The notes: a model not told the origin generated them from the letters alone. Shown: positions 7,953-21,768, counted from the stretch's first letter. The stretch: DNA of 64,000 nucleotides from Thermorudis peleae (GCF_000744775.1 NZ_JQMP01000001.1:496001-560000), one strand, 5' to 3'. Made by a program: numbers and translations.

Positions 7953-8942
7953 ATGCGGCAGGGGCGATTACGACGCGGGCGAGGCATTATCTGGCTGGTG
8001 ATACTCAGTTGGCTATTGACAGGAGTTGTTGCGTGCCAGCAGGCACCAGCTGCGGCACCGTCCCTGACCAGCACTGCTGCAACGGCGGCCGCGAGCGCAG
8101 CTGCACCGTCGGCATCGGCGCTTCCCGTGGTCGTGAGCATCCCGGTCTTGACCTCGCTTGTCCAATCCGTCGGCGGACAGTGGGTGCAGGTGACATCCCT
8201 CGTGCCACCAGGCAGCGACCCGCACACCTACCAGCCGACACCGGGGCAAGCCAAGATTGTTGCTGCTGCCCGGATCATCTTCATCAATGGCTTGGGGCTT
8301 GAGGCCTCCTTCATGCGGCTGATCCAGTCTGCCGCGCCGGGGACACCAGTGATTACACTTGCTGAAGGGCTGTCGACCATCCAGGCAACGCCCGAGCCTG
8401 GTGAGACGTCTGAGTCTGGTGAAACCGAGGGCAACCCACATCTCTGGCTTGATCCAGACAATGCCATTGTCTACGTCCAACGGATCGCGCAGGGGCTCAG
8501 TCAAGTCGATCCCGCACACGCTGGAGCCTATCAGGCCAATGCTGAGCGTACGATCACGGCCATCCGTGACTTCGACCGGCAAGCGAAAGCCCAAATTGCC
8601 TCGATTCCGCCGGAGCGCCGCAAGCTTGTCACCTTCCACGATGCATTCCCCTACTTCGCCCGGCACTATGGCCTGCAGCTGGTGGGGGTGCTTGAGCCGA
8701 GCCCTGGCCATGAACCATCGCCCCAGGAGCTCGCGCGCCTGGTGGATGAGATCAAGGCACAGCATGTCCCGGCGATCTATACTGAGCCGCAGTTCAACCC
8801 ACGCCTTGCGCAGACGATCGCGCAGGAAGCAGGCGTCAAGGTGCTCGAGTTGTACAGTGATACACCACCAGACGAGCAGGACTACCTCGGCATGATGCGC
8901 CTGAATGTCCAACATATTGTTGAAGGACTTGGTGCTGGATGA
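7953..8942 (+). CDS. znuA: Zinc ABC transporter substrate-binding lipoprotein ZnuA
   Basis: This is a 329-residue cluster A-I metal-binding receptor. The signal peptide ends in a lipobox with lipidated Cys28. Expected ligands are visible: His91 (SDPHTY), His163 (GNPHLWLDP) and His229 (FHDAFPYF), with Asp303 late in the protein (YSD). A His rather than Glu at the third position is typical of zinc rather than manganese receptors. A short acidic loop (about 146-160) replaces the His-rich loop of many ZnuA proteins. A GGGGAGG site precedes the ATG. It feeds ZnuB and ZnuC downstream. Confidence 0.9.
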   Translation: MRQGRLRRGRGIIWLVILSWLLTGVVACQQAPAAAPSLTSTAATAAASAAAPSASALPVVVSIPVLTSLVQSVGGQWVQVTSLVPPGSDPHTYQPTPGQAKIVAAARIIFINGLGLEASFMRLIQSAAPGTPVITLAEGLSTIQATPEPGETSESGETEGNPHLWLDPDNAIVYVQRIAQGLSQVDPAHAGAYQANAERTITAIRDFDRQAKAQIASIPPERRKLVTFHDAFPYFARHYGLQLVGVLEPSPGHEPSPQELARLVDEIKAQHVPAIYTEPQFNPRLAQTIAQEAGVKVLELYSDTPPDEQDYLGMMRLNVQHIVEGLGAG

Positions 8943-9062
8943 CCAGCGCGGCTGTGGGAATTCGGGCGTGCGCCATGGCCGCAGCCATGATACGGAGTGG
9001 GCGCAGGAAGGGCATGACCGGCATACGCACGCCTGCTCCAAGAGCATGCAAGGAGTACCATC

Positions 9063-9848
9063 GTGCAGAGAGATACACCATTCATCCTTGTCCAAAACCT
9101 GACGGTCGGTTATCGAAGCCAGCCCGTTTTGCAGGGACTCCACTTCGCGGTGCCGAAAGGCGCATTGGTCGGTGTCATTGGGCCGAACGGTGGTGGGAAG
9201 TCGACACTCCTCCGTACCATCGCTGGAGTGTTGCGTCCATGGAGTGGGCAAGTACTGATTGATGGCCAGCCGGCACGTCCGCAGCCAGCACTAGCCTATC
9301 TCCCACAAGTCGAGGATGTCGACTGGTCGTTCCCCGTGACGGTGTGGGACGTCGTGATGATGGGCCGTTACCCACGGCTCGGGCTCTTCCGGCGTCCGGG
9401 GCCGATCGACCGCGATCGGGTCGCCTGGGCACTCGAGCGCGTCGGCATGCTCGCGGCGCAGCGGCGGCCGATCGGCGAGTTGTCTGGGGGACAACGTCAG
9501 CGGGTTTTCTTAGCTCGGGCCATTGTCCAAGAACCATCAGTCCTGCTGCTCGACGAGCCGGTGAGCGGTGTCGACGCGCCGACTCAGCACTTCGTTTTTG
9601 CCCTGTTGGAGGAACTTGCTGCCGAGGGGAAAACCATCCTGGTGTCACTGCACGATCTAAGCTGTGTGGCTCAGCGGTTCTCGCATGTGCTGCTCCTCAA
9701 CCGTCGGCTTATCGCGTTTGGTCCACCAGCGGAAGTGTTCACCGAGGCTCGACTGAACGAGACCTTCGAGTCCCACCTCCTACTCGTACGCCACGGCGAT
9801 CGGGTACTCGTCGTTGAAGGAGAGATCGATGATGGCCAGCCTTGTTAA
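9063..9848 (+). CDS. znuC: Zinc ABC transporter ATP-binding protein ZnuC
   Basis: This is a cytoplasmic ABC ATPase of 261 residues. It has Walker A (GPNGGGKS, about 40-47), the signature LSGGQRQRVFLARAI (about 139-153), Walker B LLLDEP and a switch His in SLHDLS. It starts with GTG, 7-8 bases after an AAGGAG site. It overlaps the start of the permease by about 17 bases. Zinc rather than manganese is inferred from ZnuA and the regulator. Confidence 0.9.
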   Translation: MQRDTPFILVQNLTVGYRSQPVLQGLHFAVPKGALVGVIGPNGGGKSTLLRTIAGVLRPWSGQVLIDGQPARPQPALAYLPQVEDVDWSFPVTVWDVVMMGRYPRLGLFRRPGPIDRDRVAWALERVGMLAAQRRPIGELSGGQRQRVFLARAIVQEPSVLLLDEPVSGVDAPTQHFVFALLEELAAEGKTILVSLHDLSCVAQRFSHVLLLNRRLIAFGPPAEVFTEARLNETFESHLLLVRHGDRVLVVEGEIDDGQPC

Positions 9849-10686
9849 TGCCGTCGTTGCTCCGCTGCATTATGGCTTCCTTGTCCGGGGGCTCACCGCT
9901 GCCGTGCTTGTGGGCATCGTCTGTGCTGTCATCGGCACGTTTGTTGTGCTCAAAGGGCTAGCATTTATCGGGGATGCCCTCGCCCATGTCTCCTTTACTG
10001 GAGTCGTCGTCGCGCTGCTCGCTGGCTTCGGCTTCTACCTTGGGGCAGTAGCAGCAGCTGTCCTGACGGCGCTCGGGATCAGCGTACTCACGCGACGCGT
10101 TGGCGTGCGCAGTGATACAGCGATCGGCATCCTGTTCAGTGGCGTGTTTGCGTTGGGCATCGTGCTGATGAGCGTGGGAATCAAGAGCTACACGGTTGAC
10201 CTCTTCAGCTACATCTTCGGCGATGTGCTTGCGGTACGCCCGCGCGACCTCTTGATCATCGTGGCACTTGGTCTTGCCGTCTTACTACTGGTCAGCTTAC
10301 TGTACAAGGAATTATTGTTCACCGCCTTTGATCCAATTGTAGCGGAGGCAGCTGGTCTGCCGGTTGGCGTACTCCAGACGCTGCTGATGGTGCTGCTCGC
10401 GCTCACCGTCGTCGTTTCGGTGCAGGCAGTGGGGGTCGTGCTTGTCGTCGCAATGCTGGTGACACCAAGCGCGACGGCCTATCTGCTCGTCGATCGTTTT
10501 CCGGCGATGCTTGGGCTTGGCGCATTGCTCGGCGGGGTTGATGCGCTGGTGGGATTTTATCTGAGCTACTACGCGAACGTGCCGTCTGGCGGCGCGATTG
10601 TGCTCGTGGCCTCGCTTGGGTTTATCCTGGCTGCATTGTTCTCCCCGAAGCGTGGGCGATGGCTGCGCTTACTGGTTGGGCAATAA
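9832..10686 (+). CDS. znuB: Zinc ABC transporter permease ZnuB
   Basis: This is an ABC-3 family integral membrane permease of about 284 residues with some eight hydrophobic segments. The family segments GTFVVLKGLAFIGDALAHVSF near the N-terminus and VLVVAMLVTPSATAYLL later are recognisable. Two ATGs in tandem (9829 and 9832) lie inside the end of znuC. AAGGAGA is 8 bases before the second, so I chose 9832. It is the channel of the ZnuABC importer. Confidence 0.9.
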   Translation: MASLVNAVVAPLHYGFLVRGLTAAVLVGIVCAVIGTFVVLKGLAFIGDALAHVSFTGVVVALLAGFGFYLGAVAAAVLTALGISVLTRRVGVRSDTAIGILFSGVFALGIVLMSVGIKSYTVDLFSYIFGDVLAVRPRDLLIIVALGLAVLLLVSLLYKELLFTAFDPIVAEAAGLPVGVLQTLLMVLLALTVVVSVQAVGVVLVVAMLVTPSATAYLLVDRFPAMLGLGALLGGVDALVGFYLSYYANVPSGGAIVLVASLGFILAALFSPKRGRWLRLLVGQ

Positions 10687-10708
10687 CGAGAACAGGAAGG
10701 ATCACGCT

Positions 10709-11113
10709 GTGAAAGTCGCGTATATCTTTGCGACGCCGCGATCGGCGAGCTACAAGTTGGGGCAGATGATTCTGCCGCAGCTTGAGGCAGGCACGCACGG
10801 CGCTGAGGTAGTGGGCATGTTCTTCTTTGATGACAACACGCTTGTGCTCCAGCGTGGTAACCCGATTGGTGAACGGCTCGCCCGCGTAGCAGCTGAAAAG
10901 GGCATCCTGCTCATGCTCTGTGATCTGTGTGCGCTGGAGCGCGGGCTGGCCCGAGGAGAGCCGGTCTGGTGCGACCCAGCAACGGGGCGAGGGCGGGTAG
11001 AGCCAGGACACTGCGAACCAGTGGGAGTCGTCGATGGCGTGCGAATCGGCTGCTTCCCAGATCTCTACGCTGCGCTTGCTGCCAACCCACCAGATCAGGT
11101 GATCACGCTCTAA
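10709..11113 (+). CDS. DsrE-like small protein (SaoD-like)
   Basis: This is a 134-residue soluble protein, starting at a GTG 8 bases after AGGAAGG and 22 bases after znuB. The beginning VKVAYIFATPRSASYKL, the middle HGAEVVGMFFFDDNTL and GNPIGERLARVAAEKG fit the DsrE/DsrF fold. The segment LCDLCALERG places two Cys where sulfur-carrier DsrE-like proteins have their reactive Cys, and IGCFPDLY ends the domain. It resembles proteins named SaoD; that name is from memory and less sure than the fold. Its place in a zinc operon may suggest thiol or metal handling. Confidence 0.7.
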   Translation: MKVAYIFATPRSASYKLGQMILPQLEAGTHGAEVVGMFFFDDNTLVLQRGNPIGERLARVAAEKGILLMLCDLCALERGLARGEPVWCDPATGRGRVEPGHCEPVGVVDGVRIGCFPDLYAALAANPPDQVITL

Positions 11114-11133
11114 CGCGCAGCAAGGGATGGGGA

Positions 11134-11937
11134 ATGGTGAGCACGGCAGACCTTGACGATCATACTGCAGCGTTGGCGGCAGTGCAGGCCGAGATTGTCG
11201 CATGCCAGCGGTGCCCTCGGTTGGTTGCCTACCGTGAGGAGGTTGCGCGCACCAAACGGCGTGCGTTCCGTGACCAGGAATACTGGGGACGGCCGGTGCC
11301 GAGCTTTGGTGACCCCAATGCACGGCTGGTCATCATCGGCCTGGCGCCAGCTGCGCACGGCGGCAATCGCACTGGCCGGCCGTTCACCGGTGATGCCTCA
11401 GGCAACTGGCTCTACCGTGCACTCTACCGGGCTGGCTTCGCGAACCAGCCGACGAGCCTCCACCGTGACGATGGCCTGCAGTTGTTCGACGCCTACATCA
11501 CGGCTGTCTGCCACTGCGTGCCGCCGAATAACCGGCCGACGCCGGACGAGCTTGCGGCCTGCAGCGGCTACCTGGCACGCGAACTCGCGCTGTTGCCCCG
11601 GGTTCGCGTACTACTCTGCCTCGGTGCAGTTGCCTTCGAGACGACACTACGGGTGATGCGGGCACGAGGCTACGACTGGCCGGTGGCTGTGGCGAATGAC
11701 GACGAGAGGCCCGAACGTCGACTTCGCTTCCAGCACGGCGGTGAGTATCGTTGGCGCACGAGTCCGCCCGGACTCCCGCCCGCGCCGGTGCTCCTCGCCA
11801 GCTATCACCCGAGCCAGCGAAATACGCAGACCGGCCTCTTGACAGAGGCAATGTTTGACACCGTCTTTGCCCGTGCCCGCGCCCTCATTGCCGAGGCCGA
11901 GGGCAGAGCCAAATCGAATTACGAGGCCAAACGGTAG
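11134..11937 (+). CDS. Uracil-DNA glycosylase, family 5 (UdgB-type, Fe-S)
   Basis: This 267-residue enzyme removes uracil, and in family 5 other deaminated bases, from DNA. The active-site motif GLAPAAHGGNRTGRPFTGD (about residues 67-85) is diagnostic: family 5 has Ala-rich GLAPA where family 4 has GEAPG. The second motif YHPSQRNTQTG is near the C-terminus. CxxC (ACQRC, about 23-26) with CLG and further Cys can bind a 4Fe-4S cluster. The ATG lies 20 bases after the DsrE-like gene. A thermophilic lifestyle would fit, since deamination rises with heat; that is inference. Confidence 0.9.
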   Translation: MVSTADLDDHTAALAAVQAEIVACQRCPRLVAYREEVARTKRRAFRDQEYWGRPVPSFGDPNARLVIIGLAPAAHGGNRTGRPFTGDASGNWLYRALYRAGFANQPTSLHRDDGLQLFDAYITAVCHCVPPNNRPTPDELAACSGYLARELALLPRVRVLLCLGAVAFETTLRVMRARGYDWPVAVANDDERPERRLRFQHGGEYRWRTSPPGLPPAPVLLASYHPSQRNTQTGLLTEAMFDTVFARARALIAEAEGRAKSNYEAKR

Positions 11938-12012
11938 ACCACTGCCCTGTATGCATGTGCGATTAGCCCAACAGAGCGAACCGCCAGGCCAACCGCAGTG
12001 GCCAACGCACAG

Positions 12013-13377
12013 CTAGACGCCCACACGAGGCAAGTCCGCCAACGCTTGTTGGATAGCCTCCTCTGGGTGCTCATAGTCGACGAGTTGGCCGCGCAGGTAG
12101 GCTTCGTAGGCCGCGAGGTCAAAGTGCCCGTGCCCGCTCAAGCCAATCAAGATGACCTTTTCCTCCCCTGTCTCTTTACATCGCAAGGCTTCGTCGATGG
12201 CAGCCCGCACGGCATGGGCCGACTCTGGCGCCGGGACAATACCCTCAGCGCGGGCAAAGCGAACGGCACCCTCGAACACGGCGTTCTGTGGTAGGGCAAT
12301 CGCTTCGATGATTCCCTGATCGTAAAGCAGGCTGACGAGCGGTGCCATGCCGTGGTAGCGCAGGCCGCCGGCATGAATTGCTGCAGGCACGAAGGTGTGT
12401 CCCAGCGTGTGCATCTTGAGCAGTGGAGTCATACGGCCGGTGTCACCGAAGTCAAAGGTGTAGACGCCGCGAGTGAGCGAGGGGCAGGCGGCGGGCTCAA
12501 CGGCGACAATGCGGAGCGGCTTGCCCTGCAACTTCTCGCGGACGAAGGGGAAGGTGAGGCCGGCAAAGTTGGAGCCACCGCCGACGCAGCCGAAGATGAC
12601 ATCCGGGTAATCGCCGACCTGGGCAAACTGTTGCAGTGCCTCCAGGCCGATGACTGTCTGGTGGAGGAGGACGTGGTTGAGCACGCTGCCGAGCGAGTAT
12701 TTGGTGTCTGATCGAGTGGCCGCGTCCTCGACCGCTTCGGAGATAGCGATGCCAAGGCTACCAGGCGAGTCAGGATGCTCGGCCAGCACGCGCCGCCCGG
12801 CTTCAGTGTCGGGACTGGGGCTGGCGACGCACGTTGCACCCCATGTTTCCATCAAAATGCGCCGGTAGGGCTTCTGTTCATAGCTGGCGCGGACCATGTA
12901 GACTTTGAGCTCAAGGCCAAAGAATGCACAGGCCATCGCAAGCGCGCTGCCCCACTGACCGGCGCCCGTCTCGGTTGTCAGCCGTTTGACGCCCTCTTGT
13001 TTGTTGTAATAGGCCTGGGCCACAGCTGTGTTCGGTTTGTGACTACCAGCTGGACTGACGCCCTCATACTTGTAGTAGATGCGAGCGGGGGTACCAAGCA
13101 TCTGCTCGAGCCGGCGAGCGCGGTAGAGCGGCGTCGGCCGCCAGAGGCGGTAGATGTCACGGATCGGTTCGGGGATGGGAATCCAGCGTTCGCGGCTGAC
13201 TTCTTGCTCGATGAGCGCCATTGGGAAGAGCGGAGCAAGGTCGTCTGGCCCAACGGGCTGGCCGGTTCCGGGATGCAGTGGTGGGGGTGGCAGGGTCGGC
13301 AGGTCGGCCGCGAGGTTATACCAGTGGGTCGGCAACTCACGCTCGCTCAGCACGATCTTGGTCGATTCGTCGGCCAC
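12013..13377 (-). CDS. trpB2: Tryptophan synthase beta chain, TrpB2 type
   Basis: This is a PLP enzyme of 454 residues, clearly longer than TrpB1 (about 400). The PLP lysine is Lys114 in GSHKPNTA; the phosphate loop GGGSN and the segment TETGAGQWG are present. It makes tryptophan from serine and indole. TrpB2 proteins lack the usual tight pairing with TrpA, and no trpA is seen nearby. The GTG start at 13375-13377 has AGGAGG 6-7 bases upstream; the open frame extends further but the extra part lacks family similarity. It is divergent from cofG. Confidence 0.9.
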   Translation of the reverse strand: MADESTKIVLSERELPTHWYNLAADLPTLPPPPLHPGTGQPVGPDDLAPLFPMALIEQEVSRERWIPIPEPIRDIYRLWRPTPLYRARRLEQMLGTPARIYYKYEGVSPAGSHKPNTAVAQAYYNKQEGVKRLTTETGAGQWGSALAMACAFFGLELKVYMVRASYEQKPYRRILMETWGATCVASPSPDTEAGRRVLAEHPDSPGSLGIAISEAVEDAATRSDTKYSLGSVLNHVLLHQTVIGLEALQQFAQVGDYPDVIFGCVGGGSNFAGLTFPFVREKLQGKPLRIVAVEPAACPSLTRGVYTFDFGDTGRMTPLLKMHTLGHTFVPAAIHAGGLRYHGMAPLVSLLYDQGIIEAIALPQNAVFEGAVRFARAEGIVPAPESAHAVRAAIDEALRCKETGEEKVILIGLSGHGHFDLAAYEAYLRGQLVDYEHPEEAIQQALADLPRVGV

Positions 13378-13527
13378 GGTGTCCTCCTCGTCTGCAGTCG
13401 TCTGTCCTCTGGGCGGATAGTATGGCAAAGGATGGCCGGTCAGCAAGTGCTGACGGGAATGGTTGGGCAGGCTCTCGCGTTCTTGGTTCTGCTTGGGTAG
13501 CCTAAGGGGTGAACGAAAGGAGCAGGC

Positions 13528-14748
13528 ATGCACGCAGTCACGCTGGCGATACGCGAGGCGCTGGCACGGGCGCGCGCCGGTGAACCGTTGTCACGTGAGC
13601 AAGCGTATCCGCTCGCCCGAGCCACCGGCCCCGATTTGCTGGCGTTGCTTGAGGTGGCTAGCGAGCTCCGTGATCGGCACAAGGGGCGAGTTGTCACGTA
13701 CTCGCGCAAGGTCTTTATTCCATTGACGAACCTCTGTCGTGATGCGTGTGCCTATTGCACCTTTGTGAAGCGACCCGGCGATCCGGACGCGCACACGATG
13801 ACGCCGGATGAAGTACTGGCGGTGGCACGAGCTGGCCAGCGCCAGGGCTGCAAAGAAGCGCTCTTCTCGCTTGGGGACAAGCCGGAGCGTAAGTATCCCG
13901 CCTATCGCCGCTGGCTGCAGCAACAGGGCTATGCGACGACGCTGGATTACGTGGCAGCGATGTGCCAACGCGTGATCGAAGAGACAGGGCTCTTACCCCA
14001 CACCAACCCAGGGCAGATGAGCGAGGACGAGATCGCGCTGCTGCGGCCGGTGAACCTCTCAATGGGCATCATGCTCGAATCAGCGTCGAACCGACTGCTG
14101 CGGCCAGGCATGCCGCATCACCGTTGTCCTGACAAGGTGCCACGGCGACGCATTGAGACGATCGCCGCGGCGGGGCGGCAGCATGTGGCTTTCACTACCG
14201 GCATCCTAATCGGCATCGGCGAGACACCGGAGGAGCGGGTTGATGCGCTCTGCGTCATTCGCTCACTGCACGAACAGGGTGGCCATATTCAGGAAGTGAT
14301 TATCCAGAACTTCCGGGCAAAGCCTGGGACACCAATGGGAGAGTGGCCAGAGCCGTCGCTTGAGGAGATGCTGCGCACGCTGGCAGTGGCCCGGCTGTTG
14401 TTGCCAACCGGCAATATCCAGGCGCCCCCGAATCTGGCACCGACCGACTACCGCTGGTATCTCCACGCTGGCCTCAATGATTGGGGCGGCATCTCGCCGG
14501 TAACTCGCGACTGGATTAACCCGGAGGCGCCCTGGCCGAAGGTCGCTGAGCTGGCGGCTGTCTGCCAGGCGGAAGGCTTTACCCTGCGTGAGCGGCTTGC
14601 TCTCTACCCGGAATATGTGCGACAAGGCGAGCGGTGGATTCCGCCGGCACTGCGTGACCGGGTCGCGGCACTGGTCGATGCTGAGGGTTTGGTGCGGCGC
14701 TCGGCTGAGGGCGAGGCGTTGCACCAGCCTGCTGATCTATCAGCTTAG
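13528..14748 (+). CDS. cofG: FO synthase subunit CofG (radical SAM)
   Basis: This 406-residue radical SAM enzyme completes synthesis of 7,8-didemethyl-8-hydroxy-5-deazariboflavin (FO), the chromophore of coenzyme F420. The cluster-binding triad is Cys70, Cys74 and Cys77 ([12 protein letters not shown]). The ATG follows a GAAAGGAG site. cofH begins 16 bases downstream, so the two FO synthase halves are separate but co-transcribed. In actinobacteria they are often fused as FbiC. The remaining F420 genes found here lie 10-12 kb away. Confidence 0.93.
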   Translation: MHAVTLAIREALARARAGEPLSREQAYPLARATGPDLLALLEVASELRDRHKGRVVTYSRKVFIPLTNLCRDACAYCTFVKRPGDPDAHTMTPDEVLAVARAGQRQGCKEALFSLGDKPERKYPAYRRWLQQQGYATTLDYVAAMCQRVIEETGLLPHTNPGQMSEDEIALLRPVNLSMGIMLESASNRLLRPGMPHHRCPDKVPRRRIETIAAAGRQHVAFTTGILIGIGETPEERVDALCVIRSLHEQGGHIQEVIIQNFRAKPGTPMGEWPEPSLEEMLRTLAVARLLLPTGNIQAPPNLAPTDYRWYLHAGLNDWGGISPVTRDWINPEAPWPKVAELAAVCQAEGFTLRERLALYPEYVRQGERWIPPALRDRVAALVDAEGLVRRSAEGEALHQPADLSA

Positions 14749-14764
14749 GCGAAAGGGGGATACG

Positions 14765-16132
14765 GTGGAACACCTACCGATGGCACAGCAACGCTGGCTT
14801 GCGCTCGACGGGCTCTGGGGGCGATTGCTTGACCAACTCGACCGCACCGTGGCGCGTATCCTCGACCGCGCTCTCAGCGGCGAGGACATCACGGTAGAGG
14901 AGGGCGAGCGTCTTTTCGCTGCCGAGGGACTTGAGCTGAATGCTCTCATACTCGTGGCCGACGAGTTGCGCCGTCGGCGCGTCGGCGACGTCGTGACGTA
15001 CGTCATCAACCGCAACATCAACTTTACCAATGTCTGTATCAAGCGCTGTGGCTTCTGCGCCTTCTCACGCGGGCACCGCGAGGAGGAGGCCTACTTCTTG
15101 CCGATCGACGAGGTCGTTCGACGTGCACAAGAAGCCTGGGAACTCGGAGCGACGGAGGTTTGCATCCAGGCTGGTCTGCCGCCGAAGATGCGCGGCGACT
15201 ACTACATTGAGCTGACGAAGGCAATCAAGCGCGCTCTGCCGGACATCCATATCCACGGTTTCTCCCCGGAAGAGGTCTGGTATGGCGCAACCCGAGCCCG
15301 CTGCTCGGTCGCCGACTACTTGCAGGCGCTCAAGGATGCAGGTGTTGGCTCGTTGCCCGGCACGTCAGCGGAGATCCTCGACGACGACGTACGGCGGCGC
15401 ATCTCGCCCGGGCGTATTACTGTCGCGCAGTGGGTGGACGTCATCACCACGGCCCACCAGCTCGGCATCCCGACGACCGCGACGATCATGTATGGACATG
15501 TCGAGACGAACCGCCACAAGGCGGCTCACCTGGCACTCATCCGCGACATCCAGCGCCAGACCGGCGGCTTCACCGAGTTCGTGCCGCTCTCCTTCGTGGC
15601 TGAGGAGGCGCCGATGTACCGCAAGCAGCTTGTCCCAGGAATCCGCCCAGGTGCGACAGGTGCCGAAGTGCTCAAGATGTATGCCGTTTCGCGGATCATG
15701 CTCAACAACTGGATTCCCAACCTGCAAGTTTCATGGGTGAAGGAAGGGCCAAAATTCGCTCAAGTTTGCCTCAACGCTGGCTGCAACGACTTCATGGGCA
15801 CCTTGATCAATGAGTCGATCTCGACGGCAGCAGGGGCACAATACGGCCAACGGCTCAAGCCCCGTGAGATGCGTCGCCTGATCCGTGACATCGGCCGCAT
15901 CCCGGCTGAGCGCACCACGACCTATCAAATTCGCCGGCTCTTTCCCCGCGATGGCGACGACCACTATGATCCGCTCGATCTAATCGATGACGCGACGGCC
16001 GAGGCGCGCTTTGGCTCTTACCATGCGCTGGTGCACCGTCCAGATGTGCGCTTCCGCGAACTGCGGCATTTGGTACAGGTGCCAGTGGTGCCAGCGACTG
16101 GTGAGCGGGCAACTGGGCCAGCGGCGGAGTAG
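14765..16132 (+). CDS. cofH: FO synthase subunit CofH (radical SAM)
   Basis: This 455-residue radical SAM enzyme joins tyrosine to 5-amino-6-ribitylaminouracil, giving the CofG substrate. Its cluster motif is Cys91, Cys95 and Cys98 (CIKRCGFCAFSRG). The start is GTG 14765, four bases after a GAAAGGGGGA run; an ATG at 14780 is an alternative. A perfect 7-bp inverted repeat begins at its stop codon. Confidence 0.93.
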   Translation: MEHLPMAQQRWLALDGLWGRLLDQLDRTVARILDRALSGEDITVEEGERLFAAEGLELNALILVADELRRRRVGDVVTYVINRNINFTNVCIKRCGFCAFSRGHREEEAYFLPIDEVVRRAQEAWELGATEVCIQAGLPPKMRGDYYIELTKAIKRALPDIHIHGFSPEEVWYGATRARCSVADYLQALKDAGVGSLPGTSAEILDDDVRRRISPGRITVAQWVDVITTAHQLGIPTTATIMYGHVETNRHKAAHLALIRDIQRQTGGFTEFVPLSFVAEEAPMYRKQLVPGIRPGATGAEVLKMYAVSRIMLNNWIPNLQVSWVKEGPKFAQVCLNAGCNDFMGTLINESISTAAGAQYGQRLKPREMRRLIRDIGRIPAERTTTYQIRRLFPRDGDDHYDPLDLIDDATAEARFGSYHALVHRPDVRFRELRHLVQVPVVPATGERATGPAAE

Positions 16133-16148
16133 CCGATCATAGATCGGC
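16132..16148 (+). terminator. Hairpin at the end of cofGH
   Basis: GCCGATC and GATCGGC form a 7-bp stem with a 3-base loop, beginning at the last base of the cofH stop. There is no T run, so it may stabilise the 3' end rather than terminate. Confidence 0.4.
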
Positions 16149-16663
16149 GCAGGCAGTTACACAAGCGTAGGCAACGGGGCAGGCAGAGTCCGTGTAGACG
16201 GCGGACGTGGCCTGCCTCGCGGTATCACTGTTGGCGCACAGCCGCACGTTTCCCCTTGACGCTGCCGCCCCTTTGTGCTACAAGCATTCCCCGATAGTGG
16301 GGGCAACGCATTACGCGAGATGGTTGCCAACGATGACACAGCGCCGACACCATAACGCTCCCAGGAGCCAACCACGAGTCTGGCCGGTACCTCCGTGCCG
16401 GTCAATGGTCGGGGTCTTCGCCCACTGGCCCCGTATCTGTGAGTGTTCTCCCCGCAGCTAGCGTGCACTGCCCGTGCCATGTCCCTCCGCCATCCGCGCT
16501 CAAATGCGGTTCACCGGTCGAGAGTGCGACGGGTATTCTGGCAGTCCTCGATATGCATAGCAGCACGCAGCATGACCATGGGCAAGTCCCCATGGGCAAT
16601 GGGACGCTGAAGCATAGGAGGCATGGCCATACATTGCAACAACCAAGCAGAAAGGGGAGGACA
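16149..16663 (+). other. Intergenic region before the MHS transporter
   Basis: About 515 bases without a supported gene. One hairpin, CCATGGG with CCCATGG at 16576-16595, lies about 70 bases before the transporter start and may be a leader structure. No riboswitch class was recognised. Confidence 0.4.
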
Positions 16664-17992
16664 ATGACACAAGCGATCGAATCGGCAAGTGGGCTCAGTG
16701 CGTATCGCCGGCGTGCGGCCATTGCGAGCATGATCGGCACAACGATTGAGTGGTACGACTTCTTCGCCTACGGCACAGTCGGGGCACTGGTGTTCCCGAA
16801 GCTCTTCTTCCCAAAGTCCGATCCGTACGTGGGGCTGATGCAAACGTTCCTGACATACGCGATTGGCTTTGTGGCCCGACCACTTGGTAGCGTCTTCTTC
16901 GGCCACTACGGCGACCGCATTGGCCGCAAGACGACGCTGATCATCACGCTCTTGACGATGGGGCTGGCCACGGCGCTCGTTGGCTTGATACCCACCTACG
17001 CGACACTTGGTACACTTGCTCCCCTTGGACTCGTTGTGCTGCGCTTCCTGCAGGGTTTCTCAGCGGGCGGAGAGTGGGCTGGCGCAGTACTGCTCTCGGT
17101 CGAGTGGTCGAAGCAGGAGCGGCGGGGACTGTTCGGCAGTCTGCCGCAACTTGGCTCGCCGTTCGGGTTGGTGCTTTCCTCGACAGTTGCATCACTAGGA
17201 TTAGCGGCTAGTGGCACGGCCTTTCTCAGCTGGGGATGGCGCGTGCCGTTCCTGGTGAGCCTGGCCCTGGTGGTGATCGGGCTCTATGCCCGACTGAGCG
17301 TGTTGGAGACGCCGGTCTTCCGCGAGGTGCTTGAGCGGCGGCAGGTCACGCGAGCGCCAGTGGCGGCGGTGTTGCGACTGCAGCCACGCGAGCTGGCGAT
17401 CGCCTCACTCCTCAACATCGCTCCCAACGGCACGTTCTATGTCTTCAACGTCTTCCTGCTCGGCTACGGGTCATCGATCCTTAAGGTGCCACGCACCATC
17501 CTCGTCAATGCCACCATTCTCGGTGGGATCGCGGCAGCGGTGGCGACGCTCTTCTCCGGGTACCTTGCTGACCGCATCGGCCGGCGCACGCCTTACCTGC
17601 TTGGCACAGTCGCGCTCCTGGTGTGGGCGCTGCCAGCATTTGCGCTGGTTCACACACGCGACCCGTGGCTGATCGGTCTAGCGATGGTCGGCGGCTTTGC
17701 CATCTTCGGCATCATGTACGGTCCGCTAGCAGCCTTCCTGGCCGAGGCGTTCCTGCCGCAAGTGCGGTACAGCGGTGCCGGGCTGGCCTACAACATTGGT
17801 GCTATCTTCGGCGGCGGTATCTCACCACTCATCGCCAACTGGCTGACAGCACACGTTGGTACGGTGTACAGTGTTGGTGTTTACCTCGCGTTCCTGGCGG
17901 TGGTTGGCGCACTCGGTGCTGTGGCCCTGCGGCCGACGGGTGTCACCAGCGCCGACACCGTGGCCGATCAGGAGCTGGCGCTCGAAGGGTAA
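16664..17992 (+). CDS. MFS transporter, metabolite:proton symporter (MHS) family
   Basis: This is a 442-residue, 12-helix permease. The N-terminal segment GTTIEWYDFFAYGT is the hallmark of the MHS family (ShiA, ProP, KgtP, citrate and aromatic-acid carriers). The loop GHYGDRIGRKTTL is the major facilitator motif between helices 2 and 3, repeated in the second half as GYLADRIGRRTPY. The ATG follows AAAGGGGAGGA. The substrate, a small acid or zwitterion, cannot be read from sequence. The next gene is an acyl-CoA ligase, so a carboxylic acid is plausible. Confidence 0.88.
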   Translation: MTQAIESASGLSAYRRRAAIASMIGTTIEWYDFFAYGTVGALVFPKLFFPKSDPYVGLMQTFLTYAIGFVARPLGSVFFGHYGDRIGRKTTLIITLLTMGLATALVGLIPTYATLGTLAPLGLVVLRFLQGFSAGGEWAGAVLLSVEWSKQERRGLFGSLPQLGSPFGLVLSSTVASLGLAASGTAFLSWGWRVPFLVSLALVVIGLYARLSVLETPVFREVLERRQVTRAPVAAVLRLQPRELAIASLLNIAPNGTFYVFNVFLLGYGSSILKVPRTILVNATILGGIAAAVATLFSGYLADRIGRRTPYLLGTVALLVWALPAFALVHTRDPWLIGLAMVGGFAIFGIMYGPLAAFLAEAFLPQVRYSGAGLAYNIGAIFGGGISPLIANWLTAHVGTVYSVGVYLAFLAVVGALGAVALRPTGVTSADTVADQELALEG

Positions 17993-17996
17993 CACT

Positions 17997-18017
17997 GGGG
18001 CGGGGCAACGCCGCCCC
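17997..18017 (+). terminator. GC hairpin after the MHS transporter
   Basis: GGGGCGG and CCGCCCC form a 7-bp stem around a 7-base loop between the transporter stop and the ligase start. It is a possible attenuator or partial terminator. Confidence 0.4.
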
Positions 18018-18049
18018 GCCCTCGGCAATGACGCGATGGGAGGTTACCG

Positions 18050-21675
<3,626 letters not shown>

Positions 21676-21768
21676 CGTCACCCTGCCCACTCATGCCTGC
21701 ATCCAGCGGGAGGTACAGCGCAGAGTGTAGCGCGTGGGGAACATGCCGACGAAGGCGTACGACGCAGC

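Noticed and set aside
8013-9251. 412-codon minus-strand frame across znuA and znuC
   Set aside because: Antisense shadow of two strongly supported genes; no motif or ribosome site.
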